This document shows, in pieces, positions 32,076 through 43,929 of a stretch of DNA of 64,000 nt (its first letter is position 1; every line of letters begins with the position of its first letter). The notes beneath the pieces are model-generated. The model was not told where the DNA came from, did not search any database, and worked only from the letters and a program-made list of their open reading frames with translations. The position numbers and the translations under genes are program-made. Location: the NCBI RefSeq assembly GCF_022605725.1, contig NC_065546.1:41350227-41414226 (forward strand). Direction: 5' to 3'. This DNA is from Anthonomus grandis grandis (taxonomy: Eukaryota > Arthropoda > Insecta > Coleoptera > Curculionidae).

Positions 32076-34329
32076 CAGGGTGTCCCGAAATTACATCGCA
32101 ATATTTTACCAGCCGCATCTTTGTCTAAAAATAAGACAAAAAGTCCATATACAGTATGGTTCAAAAGTGCATCGTTTTTAAGTTACAGGGTTTTTTATGA
32201 ATCATGTTAAAGATGGTTTTTTGTTAATATATCTGGAACGCCTAGTTGTAATCTTTTGAAATTTTCAACATTTACTATTGGTTTTATTAAAAACTCATAT
32301 TGCAACCATTTTTGCCAAAATGTATACCGGGTCGTGTAAAATAAGTGGTCGGTAAAGTTTAAATTGTTAAAACTTTTTTTCTAGCAACTCCGTGATAATT
32401 TTGGTATTAGAATTGAAAAGAACAAACATTTTTACATAAAAAAGGTGCTCTTGTCTAATTTCGATAGGAGCTTCCGTTTTCGAAAAAATTAGATGTAAAT
32501 GTTTTGCAAAGAGAACGCGTAAGTTATTTTGGTAACAGTTAATAAAATTAAAAAGCATCTTAAAAATCCGTTGGGGATAAACATGACCTAAGACTATCAC
32601 AAATACTTTATTTAAGATCAAAAATTGTTTTTCGAGTTCAATTGTTTTTTTTAATGTAATTGAATAGGTAAAAAAAAGGAACAATTAATTTATTACGTAA
32701 AAAAAACATAAAAACACCAAAAAAAAGCAAAAATTACAACAAATGTTCAAAGTGGTTTCCCTTTTGCCGAAGACACAATCTTGCCCTACGCGTTATTGCG
32801 CGAGTAGCCCTTAAAACAAAAAATGGATTTCTCTTTATTTCATTAACAGCCCAATGAATCCTTTACATCAGTTGTTCACGGGTATTTATCTCCACGGCAT
32901 ATACCAACTCATTTATGTCCCCATAAATAATAATCTAACGAAGTTAGATCTAGAGATCGAGGAGGCCAATTTATAGGACCACCTCGACCAATCCAACGTT
33001 CAGGAAAATGGTTATTCATCCACTCACGCACATTGCGACCAAAATGATCACCGCTCCGTCTTGTTGAACAATCATGTTTTGGCATAAGATACGAGGAACT
33101 TCTTCCAGAAGCTCCACAAGATTATTTTCCAGCATATGAAGATAATTCTCCGAAGTTAGCCGATTGGATAATTCTATCGGGCTAATAAGTTGGTCCCCGA
33201 TTAATCCCGCCCACAAATATACCGAAAACCTTCTTTGAAAATTACTACGCCTTATGGCTCTTGGATTTTGATCTGCCCAAAAATGCATATTATGTATGTT
33301 AAATGAACCATTTCGTGTGAAAGTGGCTTCGTCCGTCCATAAAATGGAAGGAATTAAGTTTGGATTATTAATTACCCATTGACGAAATTGGATCCTCAAC
33401 GGAAAATCGTCTGGCTCTAAATCTTGGACCCGCTGGTAATGAAACGGATGTAACCCTTGGGATCTTAGCATTCTTCCAATCTAATAAAAATTAAATTACT
33501 ATCATAACAATAAGTAATTTTTTTAATAACTTACTATAGAGCGCGGGATATGTGTGGCTCTTGACACACTATTCTTATACTTGCCCCCGGATTTTCTTCA
33601 AAAACATTTAAAACATTTTCTAAATGAAAATCTTCTTGTGGTCTGCCTTGTCCACGAGCTCTTTGAAAACTTCCGTTATTGCATTAAATTTCGGTGAGTG
33701 TTTATAAAAACTTGACGATCTGGAACATCTCTTAGGGGAAATCTTCGGCGATACTCACGGACAGCCGCTAAAGAACTGCCATTACACAAACCATAAACAA
33801 AAAGCTATGTCAGCTAACTCTTGATTTGTAAATCTATCTATAATTTTTGAAAAATTAATCACAAAAAAGAACTCATTTACTTTGCCAAAGCAAATTTAAA
33901 AAATGAGAAATGTCTTGATTTTTTCGAAAGCGGAAGCTCCTATCGAAATTAGACAAAAGCACATTTTTTATGTAAAAATGTTTGTTCTTTTCAATTCTAA
34001 TACCAAAATTATCACGGTGTTGCTAGAAAAAGTTTTAATAATTTAAACTTTACCGACCACTTATTTTACACGACCCTGTACACATTTTGGCAAAAATGGT
34101 TGCAATATCAGTTTTTAATAAAACCAATAGTAAATGTTGAAAATTTCAAAAGATTACAAATAGGCGTTCCGGATATATTAACAAAAAACCATCTTTAACA
34201 TGATTCATAAAACACCCTGTAACTTAAAAACGATGCACTTTTGAACCATACTGTATATGGACTTTTTGTCTTATTTTTAGACAAAGTTGCGGCTGTCAAA
34301 ATATTGCGATGTAATTTCGGGACACCCTG
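32076..34329 (-). mobile_element. DD41D mariner-like element B with ~420-bp arms
   Basis: Ends read CAGGGTGTCCCGAAATTACA on both strands, flanked by TA (32074-32075, 34330-34331). Inverted arms run about 420 bp with few differences. Inside both arms, about 252 bp in, a second TA-flanked mariner terminus points inward (CCGGGTCGTGTAAAATAAG at 32328; CAGGGTCGTGTAAAATAAG ending at 34078). Two nested boundaries (outer 32076-34329, inner 32328-34078) are therefore possible. The transposase gene lies inside the inner one. Confidence 0.88.
32740..33800 (-). pseudogene. DD41D transposase of element B, with a small intron
   Basis: Upstream blocks (LAAVREYRRRFPLRDVPDRQ; EENPGASIR; SRATHIPRSI) are separated by frameshifts and a stop. 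A 54-bp GT-AG intron (33481-33534, donor GTAAGTTATT, acceptor TTTTATTAG) then joins PRSI to IGRMLRSQGLHPFHYQRVQ. The core follows: ILWTDEATFTRNGSFNIHNM, WADQNPRA, NMIVQQDGA, then shifted HFGRNVREWMNNHFPERWIG and DLTSLDYYLWG. The second-to-third Asp spacing is 41, as in element A, yet the two proteins differ at most positions. One frameshift after QQDGA and further stops make it a pseudogene. Confidence 0.83.
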
Positions 34330-35317
34330 TATTTGGATTCTAATTATATGTGATAGTAAATTTAATGTGTTAAATTTTTAATATAATAAATTTTCGAATA
34401 TTTGTGTTTTGTGAACCAAACTGATAAACAATTCAAATACAGTCACACAAATCATATTAATAAACTATAGTCAATGTCTGGTTAATATTTAACTTATCCA
34501 ATGGTTTCCTCTCTCATTGCTATTTCCTGTGTGTTATATACATACATAAATGAAGAGCCTGTCCAAGGCTAATTGACATAAATTATTAATATTATGTTTT
34601 AAAGTCCTAATATAGTAGAATCAAAATGACTTGGTTCTATTATTAGAACTTCCTATTTTAATTTATATTAAAATAAAATAATATTTAATTTATATTAAAA
34701 AATCTTAGCTGGACAGATTTATATATAGCTAAACAAATTGATGACAACAGATATTGGGGACATATAAATCAATCATACACAACTGACTGAAGCTAATTTT
34801 CTTTACATCACTAAAAAAACTCATAGTATACCAGCCCTTCCATGTTTAGGCAGTACATTAAGCTTTATTAGAATATATTCCCTGAAATGGAGATTTATAA
34901 GATATTCACGTAAATTTGCTACAAGTAAAAAATAAAGTTCTATGAAGAAATGTAATTTTTTTCTTTTTTAAGGTTCAATTGAAATAATTAAATTGGATTT
35001 CAGGTAAAAAACTGCTTTATATTTAGTAGTCAAGGAAAAACACATTTTATCAAAAGCTGTATAAATATAAGAGCCTTATTAGAAAACAGTACATTGCTTG
35101 TTTTAACAGGATAAAAGAATTTTGGTAAAGTATATCACGAACCATACAAGCATTATTTAAGATAAAGCAACAAACATATCCACAGTAATTCAAAGTGCCT
35201 ATAGACATGAATTAAGTGACAACATGTTTAACATAAAAATATATAATAAAACCTTGGTTTAAGTACCATGAATACAGGTTAAATTATTAGTAGTAGCATA
35301 AGTGGCATTTCCAAGGT
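34330..35317. other. 3' flank of the Jupiter-like gene, no other feature
   Basis: AT-rich DNA that should hold the 3' UTR of the minus-strand gene at 35318-35694. No other reading frame or element was recognised. Confidence 0.3.
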
Positions 35318-35694
35318 TTACCATAAGGGTCCAGAAGAAAAACCTCCAGGTGGAATTCTGGATCGAGCTGCCCCAGCTGGTGCAGCACTTTCTTGCTGAG
35401 GCGGAGGTGGTGCACTTGCAGTGGGAGACACTTTTACAGGTGTAGGAGCCTTTTCACTATTACTATTTGTTCCTGGAAATAGGTATGAAGGATTTATCAA
35501 GTTAATTAAGAATTTTTTAAGTTAAAAATGAGCATTTTACCTTCAACAATTGATGATGCATTACGGCCATGATCTTTTCGCACTGGTGCTTCTGGGGCAC
35601 CAAAGATATCAGTGTGGCCACCACCTGGTGGTTTCAGGACCTTGCTTGAGTTTTTGTCGCCGTTAAAGCCGGAGAATATGTTTGTAGAAGTCAT
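35318..35694 (-). CDS. Jpt: Jupiter microtubule-associated homolog (HN1/JPT family)
   Basis: Two coding exons, 35541-35694 and 35318-35472, with a 68-bp GT-AG intron give 102 residues. The N-terminus MTSTNIFSGFNGDKNSSKVL and the box KPPGGGHTDIFG match the conserved start of HN1/Jupiter proteins (TF.G..P..RNSSRVL.PPGGGS). The C-terminus ends RSRIPPGGFSSGPLW, matching the second PPGGxSS box. The middle is low-complexity Pro/Ala/Ser. Family knowledge: small, mostly disordered proteins that associate with microtubules (Drosophila Jupiter) and are linked to proliferation in vertebrates. The protein is shorter than the vertebrate forms (about 150). An alternative 3' exon outside this pair cannot be excluded, but the frame ends cleanly in TAA. 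Confidence 0.88.
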
Positions 35695-35702
35695 GATGAT
35701 AG

Positions 35703-36978
35703 TAGTGGAGACCTAAGTGATACAAAACTCAAAAAAATTCTCTAGATACGGAAAATTTTGTTTGATTGCTTAATCACTTTGAAATAAGAAATGTCATAGG
35801 TGACATCTTTCCAATATCAAATTAAAAGAAAACAAGAAATTGTTACTCTAATAATTGAGGGAAGAAGGAAAGAGATATCTATTGTCCTAAATACTATGAA
35901 ATCCGTTATTCCGGATGATACTGGTTATATCCGGATTGACCATACATCCTTCCATGTTAAATCAATAAATAGGTGTATTTGTTTGTTACTCACCTGGCTA
36001 AACGCTCACTTTTTCAATAACAATTTGGCGTAAATTAAATTCAAATGCAAGGATCCGACCAGTCAGTATTGAAAATAGAAATGAAAATTCAAAATACTCT
36101 AAAACGCCAGTTGCACTTTTCGTTCAGGAGGGAAATCTCAACTCACTAATGTCAATGTCAGTGTCAAATCACCAGCTATCAAAAAACGGCCTCGAAAACA
36201 AATTTCCCCAAGAGCGGCAACCTTGTAAGAACTAATTGTTAAGCTGCTTTCATATGAAGCGATATGTGACAGCAGTAAGAATGTGTACATCGCAATACAA
36301 TTGAAGGGCACAGGGGTAAAAGGGGCTCATAGCAATTTTGCTAAGATCTGCGATATTTTCAGGATTGATAGTAGTTTGAATGTACCTCTTTACCTCCTAG
36401 ATTCCAAACTAGATAGAACTACGTTAAGTTCGTAGTAAATATAAATATACCTGGACTGCCAGTTAAATGAAAAGTAAATGATCACTACTACGGTGGCCCC
36501 TATTTTGCGTGATCGTGTCCTTTAGATGTTGGTCACTCGGACAAATTTCAGTTGTGCCATTTGTAGGGAAATAAGACAGTTAAAGTTTTTGGGAAGTTAT
36601 GTTTACAAAAACAAAATAGAAAGTGCTTTTGTTTACTTAACAAATTTAGATAAAATCATTTTTATTTTCTTTATATTTTTACATTACGACTTTTACTTTT
36701 CTTCTTTATTTCCACATTAATAGGTATAACCATCTATAAAAATCCCTCCTAACAATTGCTAGTCGACGTTTAATTTCTTTTTGACACCCTTCTCCATCCT
36801 CCTTCTTAGAAATTGGCGAACGCAAATAGATAAACTGTATCACAGCCCCGTAGCATATTAAGCTATGGTAATTTATTTGGACGAATCATAATTTTTGTAT
36901 TTAAGTTTATCTTGTGAGCTAGTCTCATCGGCATATCTTGGGTTATTATATTTTCTCCCATCATCGCAGCATTCCAGA
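35703..36978. other. Upstream region of the Jupiter-like gene
   Basis: Contains the presumed promoter and 5' UTR of the minus-strand gene. A patch at 36120-36240 includes repeated GTCAATGTCAGTGTCAA words and a GC-richer stretch, the best candidate for the promoter. No coding sequence was recognised up to the hAT element. Confidence 0.35.
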
Positions 36979-37242
36979 CAGTGTTGCCGCACCGACTTTT
37001 TGAAACGTACTAACCAAAAGCAATTAAATGTACTAGATTGTACTAAAATTTACGATAAGGTGAAATGTTATTCGTTTCTCATAGAAAATCCCTTTTTTGC
37101 ACTGATAGAATTAAACAGCTATGTTTTTTAAAGTATTTTTATTTCTTTTTATTATAAAAAAAACAAAAATAAAAATATAAACTTAAATCTCTAATTCCTT
37201 TATAATTATTTAATAATACACAAAACTAAATCTAGTATCTAC

Positions 37243-37364
37243 TAAGGGCCAATTTTACAAGTTCGAGTAAACACCAAACTGAAGATTATTAGATATAAAT
37301 GTCAACAACGTCAATCTAATCTTCAGTTTGGCGTTTACTGAAACTTGTAAAATTGGCCTTTACT
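37243..37364. repeat. Foldback repeat (MITE-like hairpin) inside the hAT element
   Basis: The word GGGCCAATTTTACAAGTT and its continuation AGTAAACACCAAACTGAAG are repeated in inverse order within about 120 bp, leaving a short loop around 37300. Arms are about 47 bp with a few differences. Flanks resemble TAA/TAC, so a Harbinger-like MITE is possible but the duplication is imperfect. Confidence 0.75.
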
Positions 37365-37416
37365 AATTTATACTTAGAATAATATTATATATGTATAATT
37401 ATGTAATTATAAATAA

Positions 37417-39500
37417 TTATTTATAATTCCTTAATTCGGCAGGAGGTTGCCACGCCCAACAAGTTGTGTTTCTAATAACCTCTTTGGTTAAAAGTAGATT
37501 GTGGCATGTTGCTGTTTCTAACAAATTTCTATTTTTTCTTTTAATTAGGTTAAGACTTGAAAATATTCTTTCAGCCGCAGCGCTCCCATGTGGTAAACAC
37601 AATATATTTTTTAAAAAAGGATACAGAGAAGGAAACATAGGTTCATTTAGAGAGTTTTTTATTAGGCTCAATTCAATTACAAAGTTCTCTTTATCCATGT
37701 TTTTTAATCTTTCCAACGACACATCAGAAAGTGAAAGCATCCGCCACTCTTTTAATTTCTCAAATTAATTTCTTCATATTTGTCTGTATGAACCATATTA
37801 GGGAAATATTTTACAAGGGAATAATGGAAAGGGTTTTTTTATCGGAAAAAAATATTTTGTGGATCTATCCAAGTTAATTTCGTGTATAAGTCATTATTAA
37901 GAGGAAATCTTTGTTTTATTTGGAAAGCCAATTCTATGTAAAAATGTAGGCAGTTTAAGCGAAAGTTGTGTAATTCGTTTTCATCTATTGGGTTATTTTC
38001 AATAATTTCCTGTACTTTTACCCCAAAATATACCGTACGGCAAAAAATTAGCAGGATCATTGATATGAATTTTGTCTATAGGCGTACTGTTAATGTAATT
38101 TGAATTTAAAAAATTTGTTAGATTTGTTTATAAACAGAAGAAATTCGGGGCAGCAATTGATGTAAACGGGGCTTTTCTGATTGGAACTAGATATTAATTG
38201 CGTTAATTATTTTGAGGCTATAAGATAGAAATGATAAATACATTTTCGTAATTTTATTATTAAGTGCTGATAATATGTTGTTAATTTTTGGGGAGGATTC
38301 TTTATAAGCAGTTTCGGTAAAATATAATATGAGAGCATTATACTGCTCTAAGACTCTGTCCACAACTTGTTGTAGCGACAACCACCTTGTCTCAGAAGGT
38401 CGTAAAATTTTATGTGGTTTCAGCTCACAAACAGCTTGAAATTCTTTTAAAGCATTCATTCTTTTTGAACTGTGAGCATAAATATCTTTTATTAATTCGC
38501 CTAGTTCTTTTGGTATTTTAGCACAAGCATAAGATGAACATAAATTAAAAGAATGCGAGCTACATCCTACAACGACTAAGTTTGGTAATCTTTTTTTTTT
38601 AAAAGAGCTTGAACCTTGAACACCACTAAATTGTCCCATCATTGTAGCACAATTATCGGCTGCAAAACCTGCCATATTTTCTATGTTAACTCCTGATGAT
38701 ATAAGGTAATTTGTAAAACATTCGTAGATTGAGACAGCTGTAGAATTATCCTCAAGCTCAAGGAGTCCTAAGAAGGCATCCACAGTTTTGTTTTTAAAAT
38801 ACCTTACCAGAATAGCTAAACATTTTTTTGTGGATACATCAGTGGTTTCGTCGATTATAATTGAATAAAAATTTTCATTTAAATCAGCAACAACTTGTTT
38901 TTTAGCGTACGGACCAATGCATTTTTTAACTAATTTGGTAGTTTTAGTTCTGCTGCAAGAAATTCCAGCGGCAATTTCCGAATCTGGACAAATAGATTTT
39001 ATTAACCTGGGTAAATGTTCCATGGTTTTAAATGAAATATCATGTTCGGCTATAAAAGCTGGTAGTTTCAGTTCTCCTTTTTTAATTAGTTTGTCATTCT
39101 TGCACAGATTTTTTTTAAAGCAACGTCTATACTAGGTTGTTCAGTTGTTACCGCCATTTTTATATTTTTCATATTTAGGTCATTTTTGTCATGTCTCTTC
39201 AAATGGGAACGATTTCCTTTTATTTGCTTATTGCAAATTTTGCAATAAGGATAATTACTATTGGGACATCCAGCTAGAACAATATTTTTGCACATACCTA
39301 GGCTTCTTTCGGCGTTTTTCTGTCAATTGTTCATTTGATGAAGAGTAATTATCACTTGATGTTTTGTTACTCTGGTCTTCCTTATCTGTCGAAGTTGATG
39401 ACTGATTCTGCTGATCATCGTCAGTAGATTTTTTTAACCTCTTGACAAACCTGAGAATTAAAGAAATATTAGATACTAGAAAAAAAACAGCTATATGACA
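37417..39500 (-). pseudogene. hAT transposase (BED finger, RNase H-like core, hAT dimerisation)
   Basis: N-terminal acidic/Ser region ending KRRKKPR, then (shifted) a BED-type finger CKICNKQIKGNRSHLKRH at 39086-39295. A frameshift in an A-run near 39115 follows. The core at 38187-39023 carries SIIIDETTDVSTKKCLAIL (first Asp), GFAADNCATMMG (second Asp), VVVGCSSHSFNLCSS and SETRWLSLQQVV. After further breaks the C-terminal dimerisation domain appears (37417-37740: LPHGSAAAERIFSSLNLIK). Order and motifs are those of ZBED5/SCAND3-like hAT genes. The large central frame of 278 codons remains open, so decay is moderate, but at least three frame breaks prevent a full protein. Confidence 0.87.
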
Positions 39501-40040
39501 ATTTAAAAACACCTTAAGTATACTATATTTGTTATAAATGAAAAGACATTACAGAGTAGTGTAGTATGCTAAATAAATTTATTTTTATGATTATAAATCA
39601 AAATATTTAAAAACGAGTACTTACTTAATATATTAAAATATTCTTCTTGTTTTAAAGCAAAAGTACACACGCACAACCAGCGGGAATAAGTGACAATAAA
39701 TAACAAAACCTAAATCGATAAAAAAGAAGAACGGGGAATCCCAGACATCAGCGAGTCCACGTTATTGGCGGAACAACGCGCGATACGCGGGAACAGCGTA
39801 TAGCAGGCTAGAGATGGGCGACTGGACATCGACCGATGTCACCAATGTGTATGACCAAAGATTATAAGACTTATTAGGAGTATTATAATTTTTGGAATGC
39901 CTTTCGCCCTTGGTCCTATTTAAAATTAAAAAATGTACTAGAATTAGGTCTATATACGATAAAATGTGCTTTTGTACTTTGTTATCGAAAATGTATTAGA
40001 AATAGTACAAATGTACTCAAACGGCAACCCTGCTTCCAGA

Positions 40041-42430
40041 ACTTCAGAACAGCATTGGCAAGAGTTGACAACTATATTTTACACAACTGACTCCATCACT
40101 GATGAAATCCGTCCCAACATCCGAATCAACATCGGTGTTTTCCTACATCGATATCAGGAAAACATCGAAGACCAACTTAATCAAAATTAAATAAATAATC
40201 ACTTTACTTAAAAATTGAAACTAATAGCGAAATCTATTGGGGAAAAAATATAGCACGAGTGCAAATTTTACGAACTATTGGTGTAATTAGTGCAGGTTTG
40301 TGTAATCCATTGGGACACACAAGGTGGCACTTTTTGCCCTGAGTGCAGCCAGTTCCGCACGAGCTATGGGAGGTCGTGCGGCTCTAGTTCCTATCCCGTA
40401 AGTAGAAAACATGTCGATTATTATTTGGGGAAGTTAATAAATAATTCCATATAAGCAAAACTAAATTTTAAGGGAAGGTAACGTAAAACATAACTTCAAT
40501 TAATAACAGCCAATTTTTGAAATTTTCCCTCAAGGCTAAATCCAAAAATTGTTGGCAATGCAACTGTGCGGTTTTTCACCTGAACCGAACCAGTGTCGGT
40601 GCCGCCTTAGTGCCACAACTTTTTTTCCAATTGAATTCGCTGGGTCTGGATAGTGCATAGAAATAAAATATCGCCCAGCACTATTATAGTCTTTTTTCGC
40701 GAGAATATTACATTGCATATGTTTTTTCTGTCATATTTCAATTTCCAAAAATATGTAAAAAAACTAACATGCACCCAAGGATTCCAGGACTACCACCAAG
40801 TTACCCTAAAAACTCTAAATTTTGTATGTTACACATGTGGAAAATCCTCTTTTGTTATTCATGTCATTGTTCTACGGATAGGTTTCTAGCTTAGAGTGCG
40901 TTTATATGCGTAGTCTACTTCCTCGTCTGAAGCTGTAGATGTGGACATGCATGTAAATTGGTATCATGTGGAGTTAGTTCATGATGGTCAGGTAAGTGTT
41001 ATTTTTATTATTTGATGGTTGATTGGGCGCCATTACGCGATTCGTCCGATCCTGATATATTGTATAGTGTTGTCTGCTCTTGAACAATTTTATTCATCTA
41101 TGGTCCTCAATCAGAGACCTTGCCTATTTGATCCCAGGCCTTTGACTTCTTTAGGTTCTCCCTTTAGGACAAGAGGTGGCTCATGCTTTTTATAACTAAA
41201 ACTGGTAATAACTAACTAAAAAGGCATAAAACGGGTCGCCACATATGTTGTACCAAAGTAATACCCGTTATGGACTTCATCCAAAACCCCGGATAATGAT
41301 GAAGTGTTTATACTCCGTATCATTTAATGCGAGCTCACCCCTGCGATGTGGAGGTCGCTGCTGTGATTTATCTAAGTGATTTTGGAAAAGTTTCTCTTGA
41401 TAAACTCACCAGCAAAGGCTGTCGCAGCTGAATATCGCTCAAGTTAAATGCCCATTTAAAGCCATATTTTAACGAGTAAGCGCCTTACTCGGTTGCCATA
41501 CGATATCTAAAGCGTTATGTCATCATATGGTTGCGTTCGAATGACGTCATGTGTAACAGCTGTCAGAGTTTAAATATTAGCTATACCTTTCATCGGTATT
41601 GCATTTGTTTTGAAGACTGACCTAAACCATGAAAACACCTATTTGTTTAAATTTTCAAAACGTTTTGAGTCTAAATCCGATCTCATACAGTTTTAGGATA
41701 AGATCCTAGATCTGACCGCTAACAAACGCTTAAAGCGCCTTATACGGTGACGTCATGACTTGATCGCTCGAATGGCATGTCTTAAAGACGCTAATAGGCG
41801 CTTACTCACTAAAATATGGCTTAAGGGTCAAACTTGTCATAGGTCTCTTACATATGATACTTGTCAATTGTCAAATTTATGACATATTTTTGGTTTTTAT
41901 TATTATTTATTTTATTTGTTTAGTAATTTTAGTATATAAATTCATTTATTTGAATAAAAGCGGATTATTCATCAGATGTTAAACAAATTTATCATAATAA
42001 AATCTAAGAAAAAGCGATGATCCGAAAAATATTCTAAGAAGTACGATAAAATGTCACTAGTACAAGGATTCTCAATCTTATATTCTTTATTTTACTGAAC
42101 ATTATAGAAAAGGCGATTTTTCCTGAAAGGCCTTCAATATGGTGCTGGATTTAAGCTCACCTGCGCATACTTTATGGAAAACTGATTGTAAGTAGAAGGA
42201 ATTAACTGTATAAAATAAATAAAAAATAAGTTGTATTAAGAGATGTTTGTATTGCAGAGAGTTGCATGAGCAAATTCTATTATAAAATAATAGTTTTTTC
42301 AATACAGTTGTTCTTACCATTCAAATATTAAAATGTTGGTTTCATCATAAATTGTGCTCATGCAAATTTTTTCAATATACAATGATATAATTTCAAATAG
42401 GTCCATTGTAAGTAAGTCATAGGCAATTTT
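40041..42430. other. Intergenic, one MITE, no gene recognised
   Basis: Apart from the MITE at 41460-41821 nothing was identified. A short frame ending at 40190 runs out of the hAT target site and could be the tail of an older element that the hAT entered. It has no motif I can name. GC-richer patches lie at 40290-40400 and 41020-41360. Confidence 0.3.
41460..41821. mobile_element. 362-bp MITE with TAA duplication
   Basis: Ends read AGCCATATTTTAACGAGTAA and, on the other strand, AGCCATATTTTAGTGAGTAA; the match continues with GCGCCT. TAA flanks both sides (41457-41459, 41822-41824), the size and type of duplication made by PIF/Harbinger transposases. A TGACGTCAT lies in each half (near 41550 and 41750). 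No coding capacity. Confidence 0.83.
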
Positions 42431-42439
42431 ATAAATTAG

Positions 42440-43180
42440 AATGTTATTTATTGCGTTTTATATGCGTTAAGATCAATTTCTAAAGAGCTTAGTCTGTCTA
42501 CTTCTAGAACTGTTTATTTTGCCCTTTTTGAATCGCACCTTCGATATGCCCTTCCGTTCTGGGGTACATGTAGTGCAACTCAATTTGACCATATTTTTAG
42601 ACTAAAGAGCTTCATGTTATACACTGAGACTTAAATACAGAAGTCATTGCCAGCATTTCTTCAAAATCATCTGCCATTGGAAATTAAATCCATCACATCT
42701 TTTTTTGTATTTCGTAAAGCATTAAAAGCATTCTTACTGGAGAGAGCTTGTTACACAGTTAACGATTTTTTTTTTGTAATCTTGATTTGAAATTTCACGC
42801 ACTAGCTCATTATGTATTTTTACTATCTGTACATTTTTAGGTATACTGCTTTGTGTAGCTATTTTAGGATTTTTTATAAGTTTTTACTTTTTTACATTTT
42901 TTTTTTAACATAGAAAGATTTTTTAATGATTTTTTTTTGACATTGTATACATTAAATTGTATATTTTATAATAATATTTTTGACTACTTACAATTTTGAA
43001 ATTGTATTAATCTGTATATATTGTTGATATTCTATTCTATTTATTTATTTATTTTTTTTTATTTTGTTTTGTTTTTCTTTTCTTTAATTGTGTTTTGTAT
43101 GTATTTTTGTGTCTTGTTTGTTTTGCAGCCTTGTCTACAAATTGTAACAATTTCTTGACAATAAAGCATTGATTGATTTT
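42440..43180 (+). pseudogene. LINE 3' end (plus strand) with its 3' UTR
   Basis: The plus strand reads LRSISKELSLSTSRTVYFAL, FESHLRYALPFWGTC and, shifted, LPLEIKSITSFFVFRKALKA, the usual C-terminal stretch after RT in Jockey/CR1-like LINEs (family form: LKS.YF.....L.YGI..WG). A T-rich 3' UTR follows, ending in TTCTTGACAATAAAGCATTG, a plausible polyadenylation tail. The RT core is absent, so this is a 5'-truncated insertion. Confidence 0.72.
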
Positions 43181-43929
43181 ATTCAATGCATTTTTTGATG
43201 GTCAGTCATTGCAAGACATTTAACATGTTCTGAATGGGAGTGTACCTATCTTAATTTCACAAAATATGTATCACTTTATTCTGTTGTATTGGTAGCGTAT
43301 TAATTCAAAGTAATTTATTTCATGCAAATTTATCTACCTTATAGTCTAATCACATCTAATAAGATAGGTCATACATTCAAATAGAGTGAAATATTAATAT
43401 TTACTTGAAAGTGGTTACTAAAATGAAATAAAAAAATTCATGATAAAACATAGTAGGGGTAATCAAGTTGAACTTTATTAAAATATAAACAAGAAAAAAC
43501 AAAAAAATTTTGATTTACATCATATAGTGTGTGGCTCTTAATTGACCCCAGCCTTCTTATCTTTTGAATGAGTTTATATAAAAATTTGAGATTTGGCATA
43601 CATCATTAGCAGATGAGTGCAGCAAAGCATTTTATTTTTCAAAATGGTGGTGGAATGCCATTTCAAAAAATAAAATTAATCATTTAAAAGCTCCTACTGA
43701 ATACTTTATGGTTTTCGAATATTAAGTCATTACTTCTATCCATAGCAAAATGGTAGCCTTTCAAAATCTTATTTTTTGCATTTTTATTTTCCTTACTACA
43801 CCTGTTCACATGCAATTTGTTTGTAGGTGTGTTGTTTGTAGAGTTTGTATTTTTTTGTTAAGGTCAAAAACAAGCTAAATTGATATTTCATTTAATGCTG
43901 GACCTTAATATTTTAAAGGCATTGTAATC

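Larger units (their letters stand above)
36979..40032 (-). mobile_element. hAT element with 8-bp target duplication
   Basis: Left end CAGTGTTGCCGCACC and right end, on the other strand, CAGGGTTGCCGTTTG are hAT-type inverted termini followed by related subterminal sequence (GTACT words). The flanks are ATTCCAGA (36971-36978) and CTTCCAGA (40033-40040), an 8-bp target duplication with one mismatch. The interior encodes a BED-finger hAT transposase on the minus strand and contains a foldback repeat at 37243-37364. Confidence 0.9.

Noticed and set aside
32367..32684. 105-codon minus-strand frame
   Set aside because: It lies largely within the terminal arm of element B and has no motif; most likely chance.
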